A DNA stretch of 64,000 bases. Source: Symbiodinium natans. Lineage: Eukaryota > Sar > Dinophyceae > Suessiales > Symbiodiniaceae. The notes below the pieces were generated by a model that did not search any database, was not told the DNA's origin, and worked only from the letters and a program-made list of their open reading frames with translations. The stretch covers positions 547,501-611,500 of the forward strand of contig CAJNDS010002290.1 of NCBI GenBank assembly GCA_905221605.1. The letters run 5' to 3'. This document shows positions 1-11,086 of the stretch, one piece after another (within the stretch, counting starts at the first letter, position 1; each line of letters opens with the position of its first letter). Made by a program: the position numbers and the translations under genes.

Positions 1-418
1 ACTAAGAACACCATTGCTCTGCTTTGTGAACCAGAGCATAGAAAAACCCGTCATCCATTGTAAAAGCCTCAAAGTTATCCCCTCTGCCATCCGCTTGTTT
101 CGACTGAAGTGCCGGAGCACGATCAGACTCCCCTCGTCCTGCGGAAAGACGAGAACCCTCACACTTAGGAGTGAAAGATGCAGTCTAGGACGATCTAATG
201 TCTCCCCCCGGAAATGGGACCGGGCCAGCTCGTGGATATGCTGTCTGCGGTTGAATCTCAATTGCAAGAGGCTAAAGCCTCAAAGTGACCATCAGCTGGC
301 AAGAGCTAGAAAGCCTTGAGATGTTAGGTGGGCCCCGAAAGCTGTTGAAGAGATGAAGTTCGGGGCCTTGGCCGGTTCGACAGCTACCACGCGCGGGCGG
401 CTTGAGCTGGTAGTGCTT
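1..418. other. Left flank of the 22-kb element, no assignable gene
   Basis: Unique sequence without telomere-like repeats. A short open stretch near 226-287 reads LVDMLSAVESQLQEAKASK before a stop and could be the end of an exon or a retroelement relic, but it is too short to assign. Nothing else supportable was seen. Confidence 0.4.
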
Positions 419-1066
<648 letters not shown>

Positions 1067-1479
1067 CCACCCCCCCAAAAAACAAAATGTCTGGATTCTT
1101 GGGAACAGACTCCGGAACCAAGTTCAGACTCCGCAAAATGATTACTGTAAAACTGCAAGATAAACCGCTTAAAACCATGCCCAAGCCTTAGCTTTCCTGC
1201 CTCCAAATCTTAAAACTTGCAAACCCTCACTTTGGCACCCCCCTCTTGTTTTCAAGCCCTCACTTTGGTAGTCCCGTAGCCACAACCCCCAAACCCTTTA
1301 GACTCCCTTGGACCCTAGCAGCCCCCTCAGGCCACGGACTCCCAAGCTCCAGGCCACATCATGGCAAGCTTCAGGAACACACGGGCCACCGCTGGCTGGA
1401 TGGAAGCGGCGGGCTATTTCAGGGTTTAGCAGGTTAGGGGTTTAGGGTTTAGGGCACGCTGCAAGAGTGTGCTGTAGGA

Positions 1480-1513
1480 GCCGCTGATTAAGTGGCGCCG
1501 CTGATTAAGTGGC
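1480..1513 (+). repeat. 17-bp palindromic motif, two abutting copies
   Basis: Two copies of GCCGCTGATTAAGTGGC directly head to tail (1480-1496, 1497-1513). Twelve of 17 positions match the motif's own reverse complement. The pair is mirrored at 22968-23001. Confidence 0.9.
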
Positions 1514-1562
1514 CTAATTCAGGTTTAAGTATCTAGAGCACGCTGTACGAGTGTGCTGTAGC

Positions 1563-1579
1563 GCCGCTGATATAGTGGC
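1563..1579 (+). repeat. 17-bp palindromic motif, ATATAG variant
   Basis: GCCGCTGATATAGTGGC inside the left terminal repeat, mirrored at 22899-22915. The flanking ACGAGTGTGCTGTAG is also repeated upstream, at 1465-1477. Confidence 0.88.
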
Positions 1580-1628
1580 GAAATCGGCGCTCTCGCATCT
1601 GTCCGGTCCCCCCTGGTGTGGCACATCT

Positions 1629-2482
1629 TTTTCTGACTGAAGATTGATGTAAAACTGATACTACACATACATCGTATAAATACATCCATCAAAGATAAAA
1701 AAAGTAAATAGGTATATATATATATATATATATTTATTTATTTATATATATACATGCATATTTATTTGTCATCTTCAAATATTGTAAGGAGGACGTGCCA
1801 ACATCGATTTCAGTCCTTCCATGCGGCAGGAGAGCGAGCAGGCTCACGCGGGCCACGCTGCATCTGTTCCTGGGCTGACATTGGCTTCAGGGATTTTAAG
1901 CACGGCTCAGAATGCATTCGTATCCGGTCAGCGCCATTTTGGGATGAGACCCGCTCAGCTCCGTCCGGGGTTTGGATCTCGAGATTCCCGAAAACGATAA
2001 GCCCAAACTAAGATAAGATCATTGCTCGGCATATGACATCACAGTCCCGACCCGCGGAGATGCACTAGCCAGCACAAGCACCAGAGAGTTCCCTTCTAGT
2101 TCTAGAGCAAACTAGTGTGACATACTGCCTCAAAAAACCATCCTCTGGGCTCCAAAAGTGAAGTGCTCCAAAAGCGAAGTGCTGCCAGGGGAATCTGTTT
2201 CTGTGAAATCTAACATTGCTGTTGCGCCCCACTAAACTGAGCATCGATCCCCCCGAGCACCTCGGTCTGTGACCCATGGCCCCCTCAGATATTCATGTGG
2301 CTGGCCAGCTCAGCCTTTGGTGTTGTCGGTCTCCTGCTTCAAAAACAACTTCGAAGCTGCGCGATGCTTCTGGGAAACACCTGAGCTGGTCCTGCTTGGC
2401 AGTCTTCGGAATCGGCTGCATCGTGACGTGGTCAGATGTCTCCTGAGGATGGCAGGAATCTTCGTCATACAGAATCACTAGG
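1629..2482. other. Subterminal region, no gene recognised
   Basis: Begins with an AT-rich stretch including TA dinucleotides at 1712-1750. Open frames here, such as 1754-2011, have no recognisable protein character or splice context and I do not call them. Confidence 0.5.
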
Positions 2483-3775
2483 TTAGCAAAGATTCCAGAC
2501 AATTGCTCCATTGCTCCATAGCAAGAAGTCCTCTTCGGCTTTTTTCTTTTTGCCCCTCTTCTTCTTACCATCCTGGTGGCAGAGCGATCTACAGCCACCG
2601 GGTCCCAACATGTCCCAGTATGTCAGCAGTCCTCGGAGCCAGCGGCTTCTGTCACCTTTGGGGGGTTTTGGCGCAGGTAACGAATTCACGAATGACGATA
2701 AATTCCCATGACAAGTTGAGGGTTTGAAGGCAATTCGTAAGAGTCCAGCCTTCGCAGCTGTGTCTGTCCGCTTGCCCTGTTTCTCGTCTTTTGCTTTAAG
2801 GGCTTGCTTGTCCGCGTTGGCCTTCTTGTCCTTCTTCTGCGCCAAGGCCTGAAGCAAGGCTGCAATTAAGTTCACACTGTCTCAAGATTGACACACACTG
2901 CCGGCCTTGCTTGCGGCTGTCACCCCCTGGAGCTTCTCAGTCGTTGCCCTCAGCTCCTTCTCGGACTTCTCAAGCCGGGCCTGGAACTCCTTGGTTACCT
3001 TCTGCACTGACTCATCGCCGTCCTTCTTGGCCTTCTCTGTCTCGTCGCGGGACTTGCACAGATCTGTGTCCTTGTCCTGGAGCAGCTTGACCCAATCTGC
3101 ATGGCAGGCCTGCCACTCCTGGAGAAGCTTGTCCTTGGCAGCCACTGCCTCCTTCAGGCCTACGATCTCCCCTTTCTGGCTTGTGATCTGCTCGGACTGG
3201 GACAAGAAGTCCTTGCTCAACTTGTCGATCTGCTCATCCTTGGCAGCTACCCTGCTTTTGCAGTCGTCTTCTTTCTTCCTGATCGCCTCATCTTGCTCCA
3301 TCTTCATCACTTTCTTCTCAACCTCGTGATGGCTCCGAACATCGCTGAGCTGGTCTCTCAAGGCCTTGTTCTCCAGCGTGAGCTTGTGGATTTTCTCACG
3401 GCGCTCCTGCGAGGCGTCTTTTGGTCCTGGTGTGGTCTTTCGCACTCTGGGAGCATCACGACAACTTGCCACCCCGTTGTCCTTGTCCTCTGGCTGCTCC
3501 TCTTTGACCTGCTCCGGTAGGGGCCGCTGTTGCTGTCCTTGCATTCCTGGCTGCACTTGCGGGTGTGCCTGGCCTTGCTGGCTGGGCCACTCCTGCTGTC
3601 CTTGCGGTACGTGTGGCTGGTAGCCATGTCCAGCCGAAGTACGCCCGTCCCAAGTCCAGCCATTCGAAGTCTGCCCGTGACCACTCCAATCTTGATCACT
3701 CAACCATTGATCACTCCACACTTGATGACTGGTCTGGTCACCGCACTCTTGCCACCATTGTGTCCAGCCGGCCAT
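2483..3775 (-). CDS. Coiled-coil protein, left copy (three exons)
   Basis: Read on the minus strand: exon 1 3775-2899, exon 2 2859-2750, exon 3 2572-2483; the 39-bp first intron (2898-2860) is GT-AG and the second has a GC donor. The product is about 358 residues. The first 95 are rich in Trp, Gln and Gly (starts MAGWTQWWQECGDQ). A conserved block RKTTPGPKDASQERR follows near residue 115, then about 160 residues of heptad-rich coiled coil, then Lys-rich exons 2 and 3 (DGKKKRGKKKK). The right copy at 20671-22178 shares the start, the PGPKDASQ block and the coil. Both point out toward the element ends. No known function; a structural or DNA-associated role is only a guess. The ATG follows a region with motif copies at about 360 and 555 bp upstream, mirrored in the right copy. 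Confidence 0.75.
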
Positions 3776-4133
3776 GCTGGGGGCTGTGACACCTTACACA
3801 GGCGTTGACAAAGCCCCGAGGGCCTGTAAGATTTCGAGAAAAACTCGAGCCTGGTCTTAAGCGCGTGAAGAACAACACTTGCAGGTTGCCCTACCTGGCC
3901 CTACCTGATATGCCTTCTAGGCTGTTCTTGCTTCAGACTGCTCGTAGCAACAACCCACGCAATCCCACGCAAGCAAGCCGAGGCTGAGTCATCAAGGCGA
4001 AGACAGGCTCAAGTGACTTCATCCGCAAGGTCCTGGGCAGCGGTTGCAGCAGTGAAGTGTTGAGGCACTTACTTGGTTCGGTGGGATTCCGCTAGGAGAC
4101 ACATGTCTAAGCCCATGCCTAAGAGTGGAAGCT

Positions 4134-4150
4134 GCCGCTGCTTAAGTGGC
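4134..4150 (+). repeat. 17-bp palindromic motif, CTTAAG variant
   Basis: GCCGCTGCTTAAGTGGC, 359 bp upstream of the left coiled-coil start. The same variant occurs in mirror position at 20292-20308, upstream of the right copy. Confidence 0.88.
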
Positions 4151-4328
4151 TAGAGCGATTGTAAAGATCTCAACGGGAACTCGCTTAAAACGAGGCATGA
4201 GGCTATCAATGCCCGGCAGCCGTCGACGTCGACGCACAGCAGGATCGGATGGGCTTGTTCCTCGCCTGACGCAGGGTGCTCATGTCTCGTGAAGGTCACA
4301 GAATTCAAAGCGTGCTTTTGCCAGTTTT

Positions 4329-4365
4329 GCCACTTAATCAGCGGCGTGTGCACTTAATCAGCGCT
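4329..4365 (-). repeat. 17-bp palindromic motif plus degenerate second copy
   Basis: GCCACTTAATCAGCGGC at 4329-4345, then TGCACTTAATCAGCGCT at 4349-4365. With the copy at 4134 this makes an inverted pair about 180 bp apart between two divergent genes. The same degenerate-plus-full arrangement recurs at 20069-20105. Confidence 0.85.
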
Positions 4366-5023
4366 CTGTCTCAAATCGCACTTGAAGCAGAATGAAGTAT
4401 AAGTAGACTCAATTCTATGGCCCGCGCTGCAAGGGTAGTTTAGCAACTGCGTTCAAAATACAACCTTCTCGTGAGGACACAGTGTTCCGTTGGCCTGCCG
4501 GCTTCTCTTGGGCTTCTCGCCTGCATCACAACACGGACTGGGTTGAGGTAGTATTAGATTGACCATTAAGTCAGTTTTAGGGCGTCAGCTTTTTCTGATG
4601 TTCGATCGTGTTTGCAGGAAGGGGATTGCAATCAGTAGCCAAGAAGACAAATAAGCAGCTCTAAATGCATAACCCTGTCGAGGCTTTGCTGGGGTTTCAG
4701 AGAAGATGCTACTCATTGGAATTGTCGATTGATTGCGGTTTATTCCCTAAGCAATAAGTAGGGCTTTAACGTACTAGTGTTCGGCGATGTTCTAAGAATT
4801 ATCAAGTTCGGTTGGGGTGGTGCTGTATTCGCAAGAGGTTACCTCCAGGAGGCACGGGGCAAGGCAACTTCGCAAGGTTTTAAGTGACGTGTGCCTGGTT
4901 CTGATTGCGAAACCAGCCAGCCCTCGTATTCTTTTTGTACATTCCAGGGTAGAACAAAGTGGTAATTACGATTCAAGACCAGACAGACAACTGACATTGA
5001 GCTTAGAACGTTTTCTCCCCATC

Positions 5024-6546
5024 ATGTTTCCGCGGGTTGCGCGCGCATTGCAGCGCAAAGACAGGCGAGCTTTGCTTTCGGAGTTCGCTGACTATGCCCT
5101 AGCACAGAAAGAGTGCCTAAAGGAGACGTGGGCGGAGCGGAGTTTGCTGGAGGATGGCCTCCGTGCTAATGGCCTCATGCGGCAAGAAACGGTCTCTGAT
5201 GGCAATTGCGGGCTGCACGCCATTCTATTGAATCTTCTCCGGCTGGAGTTGCAGACCGAGCCTGCAAGTGGCATCTTGTCTCTAATCGAAAAGAAGGGCC
5301 TGGGTGCTGCGTGCATGGCGCTACGCCTCAACCTGCTCCTGTGGATCAGAGATCATGCAGCGGAAGAGCTGGTGCCATCTGTCTCAATTTCCGATTGGGT
5401 CGAGATGGAAGGCTACGACAATCTCTCAGGTTATATTCAAAATATGAAGCAGGACAAAACCTGGATTGATACCATCATGCTTCACGCAGCATCGGCTGTT
5501 TTTGGGCTTCAGATTGTCATTTTCTTGGACAATGGCAAGGGTCATCTGCTGGCTTCGCAGGACGTGCAAAAGAGAAACTCGGCACACGTGTGTCTTCTTG
5601 GCAACACAGGCAATGTACACTTCTTTGCAGCCGAGCCTGTACCTGCCGAGAACCTTGCCCCCTCGAAAACGTCGTCAGATATGTGGGCCCAGCAGATTCA
5701 GCAGGCGCCTTTGCCCGGGAGAAGCGATGATGAGTCGGATGGCAGCGCCAGCGACATAGAGATGCCGTCAGTGCAGCAATCCCATAAGGAAAATACCTTT
5801 CGGCTCTGCACCGCTCTTCTTCATTGGGATCCATTTGGCCCTGCAAGTAGCAGCGCTGAGATTGCTGGACTTATGAAGGTGCTGGAAGGCTCACATGACC
5901 AAACAGAGGGCATTACACAAACTTTGCAATGGAGGGCCGCGCTGAAGCTATTGCAGCATGAGCAGCGCGAGGAAGCTGTGGACCGGTCCTTCCATCTGGA
6001 GTTGGCGAGGATAAATGTCCTAAACCAGAAGGCGATTGCGTATGAGAAGTCAAGGGCGCTGGCCGCGAAGCTCTCGTTGTGTGCCATTAAGAAAGGGCTG
6101 GCTGGCCCTTGCCAGAGGCATAATTCGGAACACAAGTGCCTTCATTTGTTCAGGCGCCAGCCTCTGCTGTGTTTGCGATGGCGCAAGCTCTGGCTAAGCC
6201 TTCCCAAGGTCGATCGTGAACAACGTCTCATCCAGCATTTTGCCAATCAACAAAAGGAGGCTGAAGAGAATGAGTTTAAGACGCAGTACACTGTTTTCGG
6301 GCAAGCTGTTTGCAGGGATGCCTTCATTCGCATCACGGGCATCCACGCGGATACGCTGCAGCGAGCACGCACGGCAGCTGTTGCCGGCATGTTGCACAAG
6401 CCGGAATCTGCCGCGTGGCGATTGCGCCGAGCCCCGGCCTATCTCGATTGTCGAGCTTGGCTTCTGGACTACGCGCGTCTTCATGCCGACACAAGTCCAT
6501 TGAACACCAACCTTTGGCTGCCCTATGCCCGGAAGCACTTCTTCTG
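5024..6546 (+). CDS. OTU-DUF7869-like gene, exon 1 (OTU cysteine protease domain)
   Basis: First exon of a proposed gene of about 1,117 residues with exons 5024-6546, 7735-8818 and 9003-9749. The frame is open further upstream, but the first ATG is at 5024 (MFPRVARALQRKDRR). Near residue 60 is VSDGNCGLHAILLNLL, the OTU catalytic Cys motif (DGNC); near residue 199 is NVHFFAAEP, matching the OTU catalytic His strand. OTU proteases cleave ubiquitin or ubiquitin-like chains in known families. After an acidic linker (SDDESDGSASDIE) the exon ends with FGQAVCRDAFIRITGIHAD and WLLDYARLHADTSP, which look like the region preceding DUF7869-type domains. The GT donor after TTCTTCTG gives a phase-2 junction restoring Trp with exon 2. 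Without splicing a stop follows at 6566. Confidence 0.75.
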
Positions 6547-6752
6547 GTCAGCCTATGTGCACGACTGAGCCTCGGCTTTCCAACATATGGTGTATTCTGG
6601 GCATTACTTTTTGTTATTCTTCAAATGTTGTGGTTGCTGTTTGCTCCGTCATGATTAAACACCGCGCGACAGCTATCACCCTATAGCTTGTCATAGACTC
6701 AAACCCTAAACCAAACATTTGGAAAATGCTGACCCAGCTCATTTTGTGCTAA

Positions 6753-6769
6753 GCCGCTGTTTAAGTGGC
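6753..6769 (+). repeat. 17-bp palindromic motif, GTTTAAG variant
   Basis: GCCGCTGTTTAAGTGGC, 206 bp after the end of OTU exon 1. Identical to the copy at 7587. Confidence 0.88.
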
Positions 6770-7315
6770 AACTAATTAGGGTTTGCAGGGTTTAGGGTTT
6801 CGGAGTACAAGGCAATTTCGCATAGTGGCAATGGTTTGTTGTCCTGGTTGTTGCTCTTTTGGACTCCTGGGTTTTGTTCGATTCAGGGTTTTGGGTGAAG
6901 TTAAGGTAGATACATAAGTACAGGTACAGTTAGTGCCAGAGGGTAGGGGTCTGCCCGCGGGGCCTTTCGCATGCCAGCGACTTCCGGTTTCCATGGCATG
7001 GGGAAGCATGGAAGATTTCGAACCTTGCGATGACGACTTCGACTTCGACGACTTCGTGCTCTTCCGCCAACCAGGAGTGAACCCAAATAAGAAGAGAAAG
7101 GCGGAGGTGCATCGTGACCGATCAATGGTCGATGTTTCCGGCGCAATCGAATACAGCTTCGGCGTCTCCGTGCGCCTCGCACAAGGTCGGAAGAACCAGA
7201 ACCGTGACAGAGCATCGTCTGTCTTGAAGCCCGAAAGGCGGTTGTCAGCAACCTCGACTTCGACTTCGACTTCGACTTTCCCTAAACCCATACCGTAACC
7301 CCTAGCTGACCCTAA

Positions 7316-7545
7316 CTGACCCTAAACTAAAGACCCTACAAACCCTAAGGACCCTAAGGACCCTAAGGACCCTAAGGACCCTAAGGACCCTAAGGACCCT
7401 AAAGACCCTAAAGACCCTAAAGACCCTAAAGGCCCTCAAGACCCAAAAGACCCTAAAGACCCTAAAGACCCTAGAGACCCTAAAGGCCCTATACAAAGGT
7501 CCTGAAGGCCCTGAAGGCACTTAACACCCTAAAAACCCTAAACTC
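7316..7545 (+). repeat. CCCTAAGGA / CCCTAAAGA tandem array
   Basis: Nine-base variants of the telomere-like unit, locally uniform: a CCCTAAGGA block near 7340-7395, then a CCCTAAAGA block near 7396-7470. It lies near the 3' end of intron 1. Confidence 0.9.
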
Positions 7546-7586
7546 TCAACGCTTGTAAATCGCTGACCCAAGTGTGTCTGTGCTAC

Positions 7587-7603
7587 GCCGCTGTTTAAGT
7601 GGC
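7587..7603 (+). repeat. 17-bp palindromic motif, GTTTAAG variant
   Basis: GCCGCTGTTTAAGTGGC, 131 bp before OTU-gene exon 2. It is preceded by GCTGACCCAAG-like sequence, and a similar GCTGACCCAGCTC precedes the 6753 copy, so a longer unit may be duplicated at the two ends of this intron. Confidence 0.88.
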
Positions 7604-7734
7604 AACGCAGCTGCTTCAGCTGCCTGAAGTTTCAAGTTTATAGTGGTGTTTAGTTACTGAATTTAGGGTTCTCCTTCTTTTCTGCTATTCTTGTCATTCT
7701 GTTGTCTTTCGGCGGCGCTTGTGAAGTAAGGCAG

Positions 7735-8818
7735 GCAGAAGCAGAAGCCGGACGAACAAGTGGCTGGCCTCAAGTATTTTCTCAAGGTTTGGAGAACAGA
7801 GCTGCCGTGGATCAAGCGTCGTCCAACAGCTGGCCCATTCACGCATTGTGGATTGTGTGATTACCTGAAGTGGCAAATCGGCAGTTGCTCAGACAAGGGT
7901 CTAAGGCAGAAGCTACAAGGCATCCTTGGCGAACACTTCCAATTTCAGGCGGCGCAGAGAGTGGCCATGAGCCAAATCTTCCGAGAGTCCGAAGAGCATC
8001 CTGAGGACGTGCTGGCTGTGGCTTGGGATAAGATGGACCAAGCGAAGACCATCGTGCCGCGAGTTGTGCGGTTGGCGAACACACAATTCATGAAGGGTGG
8101 ATCTCGACTGGTGGTGTCTTTAATTGGCGTGCTGGCGCCGGCTCTGTTCAAGCAACCTCTTGTCTACACCATACTTGAGGATCAGACGCATGGCGGGGAT
8201 ATGATAGCGAGCATGATGATCGACATCCTTCAGGAGGCAGCTGCAATCCGGGGCGAGCTCCCATCAAGGCTATTCATACAAGCAGACAACACAGTAAAAG
8301 AAACGAAAAACACGATCTGCCTTTTTGCTGCTGCGTGGCTCCTTGCGCAATTGAAAGGAACAAGGCTGCAATCCATTGAGTTCGGATATCTGGTTGTTGG
8401 CCACACACACGACTTGATTGATGCCATGTTCGCCTACATCTCAAAGGCGCTGGCCGGGCGAGACTTTTACAGCCTAGAGGAAATGATATCTATTCTACAG
8501 CGTGTCATGAAATCTCCCCCGTTCTGGAAGCACTTACGGGATGTATACGCGTTCAAAGATGCCCAACCTGAGAAGCTTTCCAGCAAGAGGGTCACAGGCG
8601 TTACGCAGCCCAACAACGTGCGAATTTTCTGGGGCAAAGATGGCAGCATTCTTGTTCAGTCCAAGCAATGGCTGACTTCCCCCGACTGGGGAGAAGCAAT
8701 GGTCTTGGTGGAGCAGTGTGACATTCAACAATTGACGCAATTGTACCCCGACATAGTGCAACCTGACTGGGAGGAGGGTTTTGAAAGGAGATCTGCGGCC
8801 TGGTTCAAAAAACTTGGT
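7735..8818 (+). CDS. OTU-DUF7869-like gene, exon 2 (candidate transposase core)
   Basis: Opens with QKQKPDEQVAGLKYFLKVW, continuing exon 1 in frame, then a Cys pair (FTHCGLCDYLK). Motifs in order: VYTILEDQTHGGDM, LFIQADNTVKETKN and FGYLVVGHTHDLIDAMF. I recognise the QADNT-KETKN plus GHTH-x-x-ID pattern from uncharacterised eukaryotic proteins that Pfam, as I recall, calls DUF7869. The spaced acidic residues resemble an RNase-H-like DDE core, so transposase activity is my inference. The exon ends at a GA donor after LysLysLeuGly (phase 0). If that junction is wrong, translation stops at 8839. Confidence 0.72.
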
Positions 8819-9002
8819 GACTTGCTTCTGTGTCTCTGATATGGCAGCTTTTCTTCATGTGCGGTGTCTCACACCTTTTGAAGTTTGACCTTAGTATGTA
8901 GACGAGATATATGCTTAGAGTTTAAAGTTTCCTGTTCTCTTGCGTTTGTGATGATGTGGGAGAAGGCTCGATGCCAAAGGGCGCCCGACAACTGGCATCC
9001 AG

Positions 9003-9749
9003 CAGTGCCTTGCGTTGCTGCGGCATGAGAACCCTCGCTTTTTGCCCAGCGGACAGACGTTGGGAGATCGCATCTTGGCCATACGGCGAGCCATAGATGG
9101 CAAGAGACAGGACACATCCAGGACTGGAATGGCTGATTTTTCTGCTGGATTGCGAGAAGCCATGGCTGCGGCTTTCCCGGGGTCGTCAAAAACTGTCCGA
9201 TCAGGGCAGACTGGGCTTCTGAGAATTCTTGGGGCACGCGCCCCGGATGACACTGGCTTCTGCCAAGATGAGCTTGAACCTGGCATGCTTGCAATTTTTG
9301 CCTGCAAGAGGAGTGAAGACTTGCCAATACGCGTGGGCAAAGTGCTACGTCTGATGCGCGAGACAGGTCACGAATGCACTGTTTTCCTGGAGCCTTGGGA
9401 GCCTATCCTAAAATCAGACGCGGGCGGTCGACTCAATGTTTTTGGAACGTGGGCCCCACCTGGATCTGCGCTTGCAGAGGGCGCAAGGCGCAAACGCAGC
9501 AGAAGAGAAATGGCAGTTCGCACAATCCCTGCTGCAGACGTGCTTGTCTGGCCGGTGGTTCTAGACAGGAAGGAGGGGCAAGAGCCAGCGGACGAGAGCG
9601 GCAAGCTGCCATTCTCAGCCTTACACTACATGCGTGAGTGTGGTGAAGCAGACATGAGCTCCAAGCGTTTTACTTTCAGCAAGAGAGGGCAGGCCTTTTA
9701 CCAGCAGGTCGTGAAGCGGGCAGCGCAATACATGCGTGACGCGGAGTAA
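9003..9749 (+). CDS. OTU-DUF7869-like gene, exon 3 (C-terminal domain)
   Basis: Acceptor CAG before QCLALLRHENPRFLPSG, open to TAA at 9747-9749, about 248 residues. The segment ELEPGMLAIFACKR...LPIRVGKVLRLMRETG resembles BAH/Tudor-like beta modules often placed after DUF7869-type cores; this is a pattern impression only. A basic patch ARRKRSRREM follows. I join it to the preceding exons because phase fits, strand and spacing agree and no better start exists. A separate gene starting near 9015 is possible. Confidence 0.6.
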   Translation, partial: QCLALLRHENPRFLPSGQTLGDRILAIRRAIDGKRQDTSRTGMADFSAGLREAMAAAFPGSSKTVRSGQTGLLRILGARAPDDTGFCQDELEPGMLAIFACKRSEDLPIRVGKVLRLMRETGHECTVFLEPWEPILKSDAGGRLNVFGTWAPPGSALAEGARRKRSRREMAVRTIPAADVLVWPVVLDRKEGQEPADESGKLPFSALHYMRECGEADMSSKRFTFSKRGQAFYQQVVKRAAQYMRDAE

Positions 9750-10372
9750 AAGAACGGTCCCCCATCCAAACTTCAGCCTGAGCGTTTTCCCCAAAAGCCA
9801 CGAATCCACGAATGCCACATTTCCCGTGCTTATTGGACCTGTTTTATCTTGACAGGGCAAGGGATTCAGAGTTTCAGTGTCGGCTATCAACAGTCGACCC
9901 AAGAGAACTTCAATCAAACGTTGACCCCTGCAAAGCCCAATCGTGAACCTTCTTCAGCCTGAACCCTGAAGGACTGACGTTAAGTTTAGGGTTTAACTTG
10001 CAGCCACCCGCCCGATCCTGCAAGATATAGTAGCCTCCTAAATCTTCGCCTGCCCGATCCTCCTACTCCCACAGCCCGAAGACTTTCAGACACTCATGAA
10101 ACCCGGCGCTCCTTCTAGCCCTTACTTCAAACCCACCATACCCACCCAGCCTCAGGCAGGAGCCATCGCCGTGCGCAGGCCCGGGGCACGGGCCTTTTGT
10201 GCCGAGGGTTGGGGGCAGGAATAGAAATAGAAACTTAGAGCGCCTGAAACTCTTTGCAAGCAGCAGAGATCAATTTCATACACAGCCGGTGGACGGTATA
10301 TGCATTAGCGTGCCTGCTACACATGGCAGAACAGCATGTGTGACTTTTCACACACAATCGAAGATGGAATAT
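9750..10372. other. Convergent intergenic region
   Basis: Lies between the 3' ends of the OTU-DUF7869-like gene (plus) and the serine recombinase (minus). No gene, motif copy or terminator-like structure recognised. Confidence 0.5.
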
Positions 10373-11086
10373 CTAATTGGAGAGAACTGCATTTGCCCAA
10401 GTCAGTACCTGAGAGTGGCTCACAACTGCGCCCTTCGAGGTTGAAACGCCTCTCTCAAAAAGCTTCTGGCGGATCTTGGCCAGGTCGCCCTTCTGGATGC
10501 TCTTGCTTTTCAAGACGCTGCGGATCACGCTCTTGATGGTCTTCCCCTCTTTGCCTTCCAGGCGATTCGGCTTGCCGCCCAGCTTGGGAGCGCCCTTCAT
10601 AGTGCACTTTGTGGTCTTGGCAAGGTTGATTTCTCGGCCCTTCTTCAATCGAGCAACTGTCTCGCTTCTGTGAAACTCCGAAATTGCCCCAATAAGTTGC
10701 CGCACTAACTTTGTGTGTGGAGATTCATCGGGTTGGAAGTGGTCGGGGTTGGACACAGAGATCGCAGTCACACTCATGTCATGAAGGAGGTTGAGTGCCA
10801 ATTCTTGCACAACCACGCATCGTGCCAGTCTGGAGGCATCTTCAAAGAGTATGCTGCCGATGTTCTGGCTCTTGGCATACTCAAGCATTCTCATGAAGCC
10901 CGCTCGCTTCTCCACAGGCGCTGTGCCCGAGACGCCTACATCGGAGAAGAGGCCGGATTTCTCCACTCGAAGCCCTGCTTGTTTTGCAAAGGATCGGATA
11001 GCCTGCTCTTGTCTCTGCAGACTTGTTTTCCCTTGCCCACAATTGGTTTTGGAGGAAACACGCAAGTAGCCCACTGCTTTCTTCAT
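10373..11086 (-). CDS. Serine recombinase (resolvase/invertase family)
   Basis: Intact single exon of 237 residues. The N-terminus MKKAVGYLRVSSKT contains the catalytic Ser (residue 11) in the family motif Y-x-R-V-S; FSDVGVSGTAPVEKRAGFMRM, DASRLAR and the long helix LVRQLIGAISEFHRSETVAR follow in the order known for resolvase/invertase catalytic domains. A basic C-terminal segment of about 75 residues probably binds DNA. An in-frame stop lies 15 nt upstream of the ATG, so the start is secure. Known members cut and religate DNA at short inverted sites through a phosphoserine link; the substrate here is unknown. The catalytic domain is N-terminal, unlike IS607-type transposases. Two motif copies lie 118-196 bp upstream. 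Confidence 0.9.
   Translation of the reverse strand: MKKAVGYLRVSSKTNCGQGKTSLQRQEQAIRSFAKQAGLRVEKSGLFSDVGVSGTAPVEKRAGFMRMLEYAKSQNIGSILFEDASRLARCVVVQELALNLLHDMSVTAISVSNPDHFQPDESPHTKLVRQLIGAISEFHRSETVARLKKGREINLAKTTKCTMKGAPKLGGKPNRLEGKEGKTIKSVIRSVLKSKSIQKGDLAKIRQKLFERGVSTSKGAVVSHSQVLTWANAVLSN

Larger units (their letters stand above)
1087..1628 (+). repeat. Left terminal inverted repeat
   Basis: Matches the reverse complement of 22840-23375 with scattered substitutions and small indels, for example a short deletion around 1239-1250. Similarity ends just after GGTGTGGCACATC. It holds two short TTTAGGG units near 1436-1455 and three 17-bp motif copies. Confidence 0.92.
3776..5023. promoter_or_regulatory. 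Divergent intergenic region between coiled-coil and OTU genes
   Basis: About 1.25 kb separating a minus-strand and a plus-strand gene, so any promoters of both must lie here. The only structure I can name is the inverted motif pair at 4134/4329. No TATA-like or dinoflagellate spliced-leader sequence was recognised. Confidence 0.4.
6547..7734 (+). other. Intron 1 of the OTU-DUF7869-like gene
   Basis: GT...AG intron of 1,188 bp. It has TTTAGGG units near its 5' side (6776-6802) and CCCTAA-type arrays near its 3' side (7303-7550), the polarity seen in the host-gene introns. Two 17-bp motif copies (6753, 7587) sit near its two ends. A 366-nt open frame at 6933-7298 lies between the arrays; it has Asp-rich and Ser-Thr repeats and is not called as a gene. 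Confidence 0.6.

Noticed and set aside
1754-2011. 85-codon open frame near the left end
   Set aside because: No recognisable domain, splice context or counterpart at the right end.
6933-7298. Open frame of 121 codons in the OTU-gene intron
   Set aside because: It lies in the intron interior between TTTAGGG and CCCTAA arrays, and its tail is a Ser-Thr simple repeat. It could be an exon, but nothing joins it to the flanking exons.
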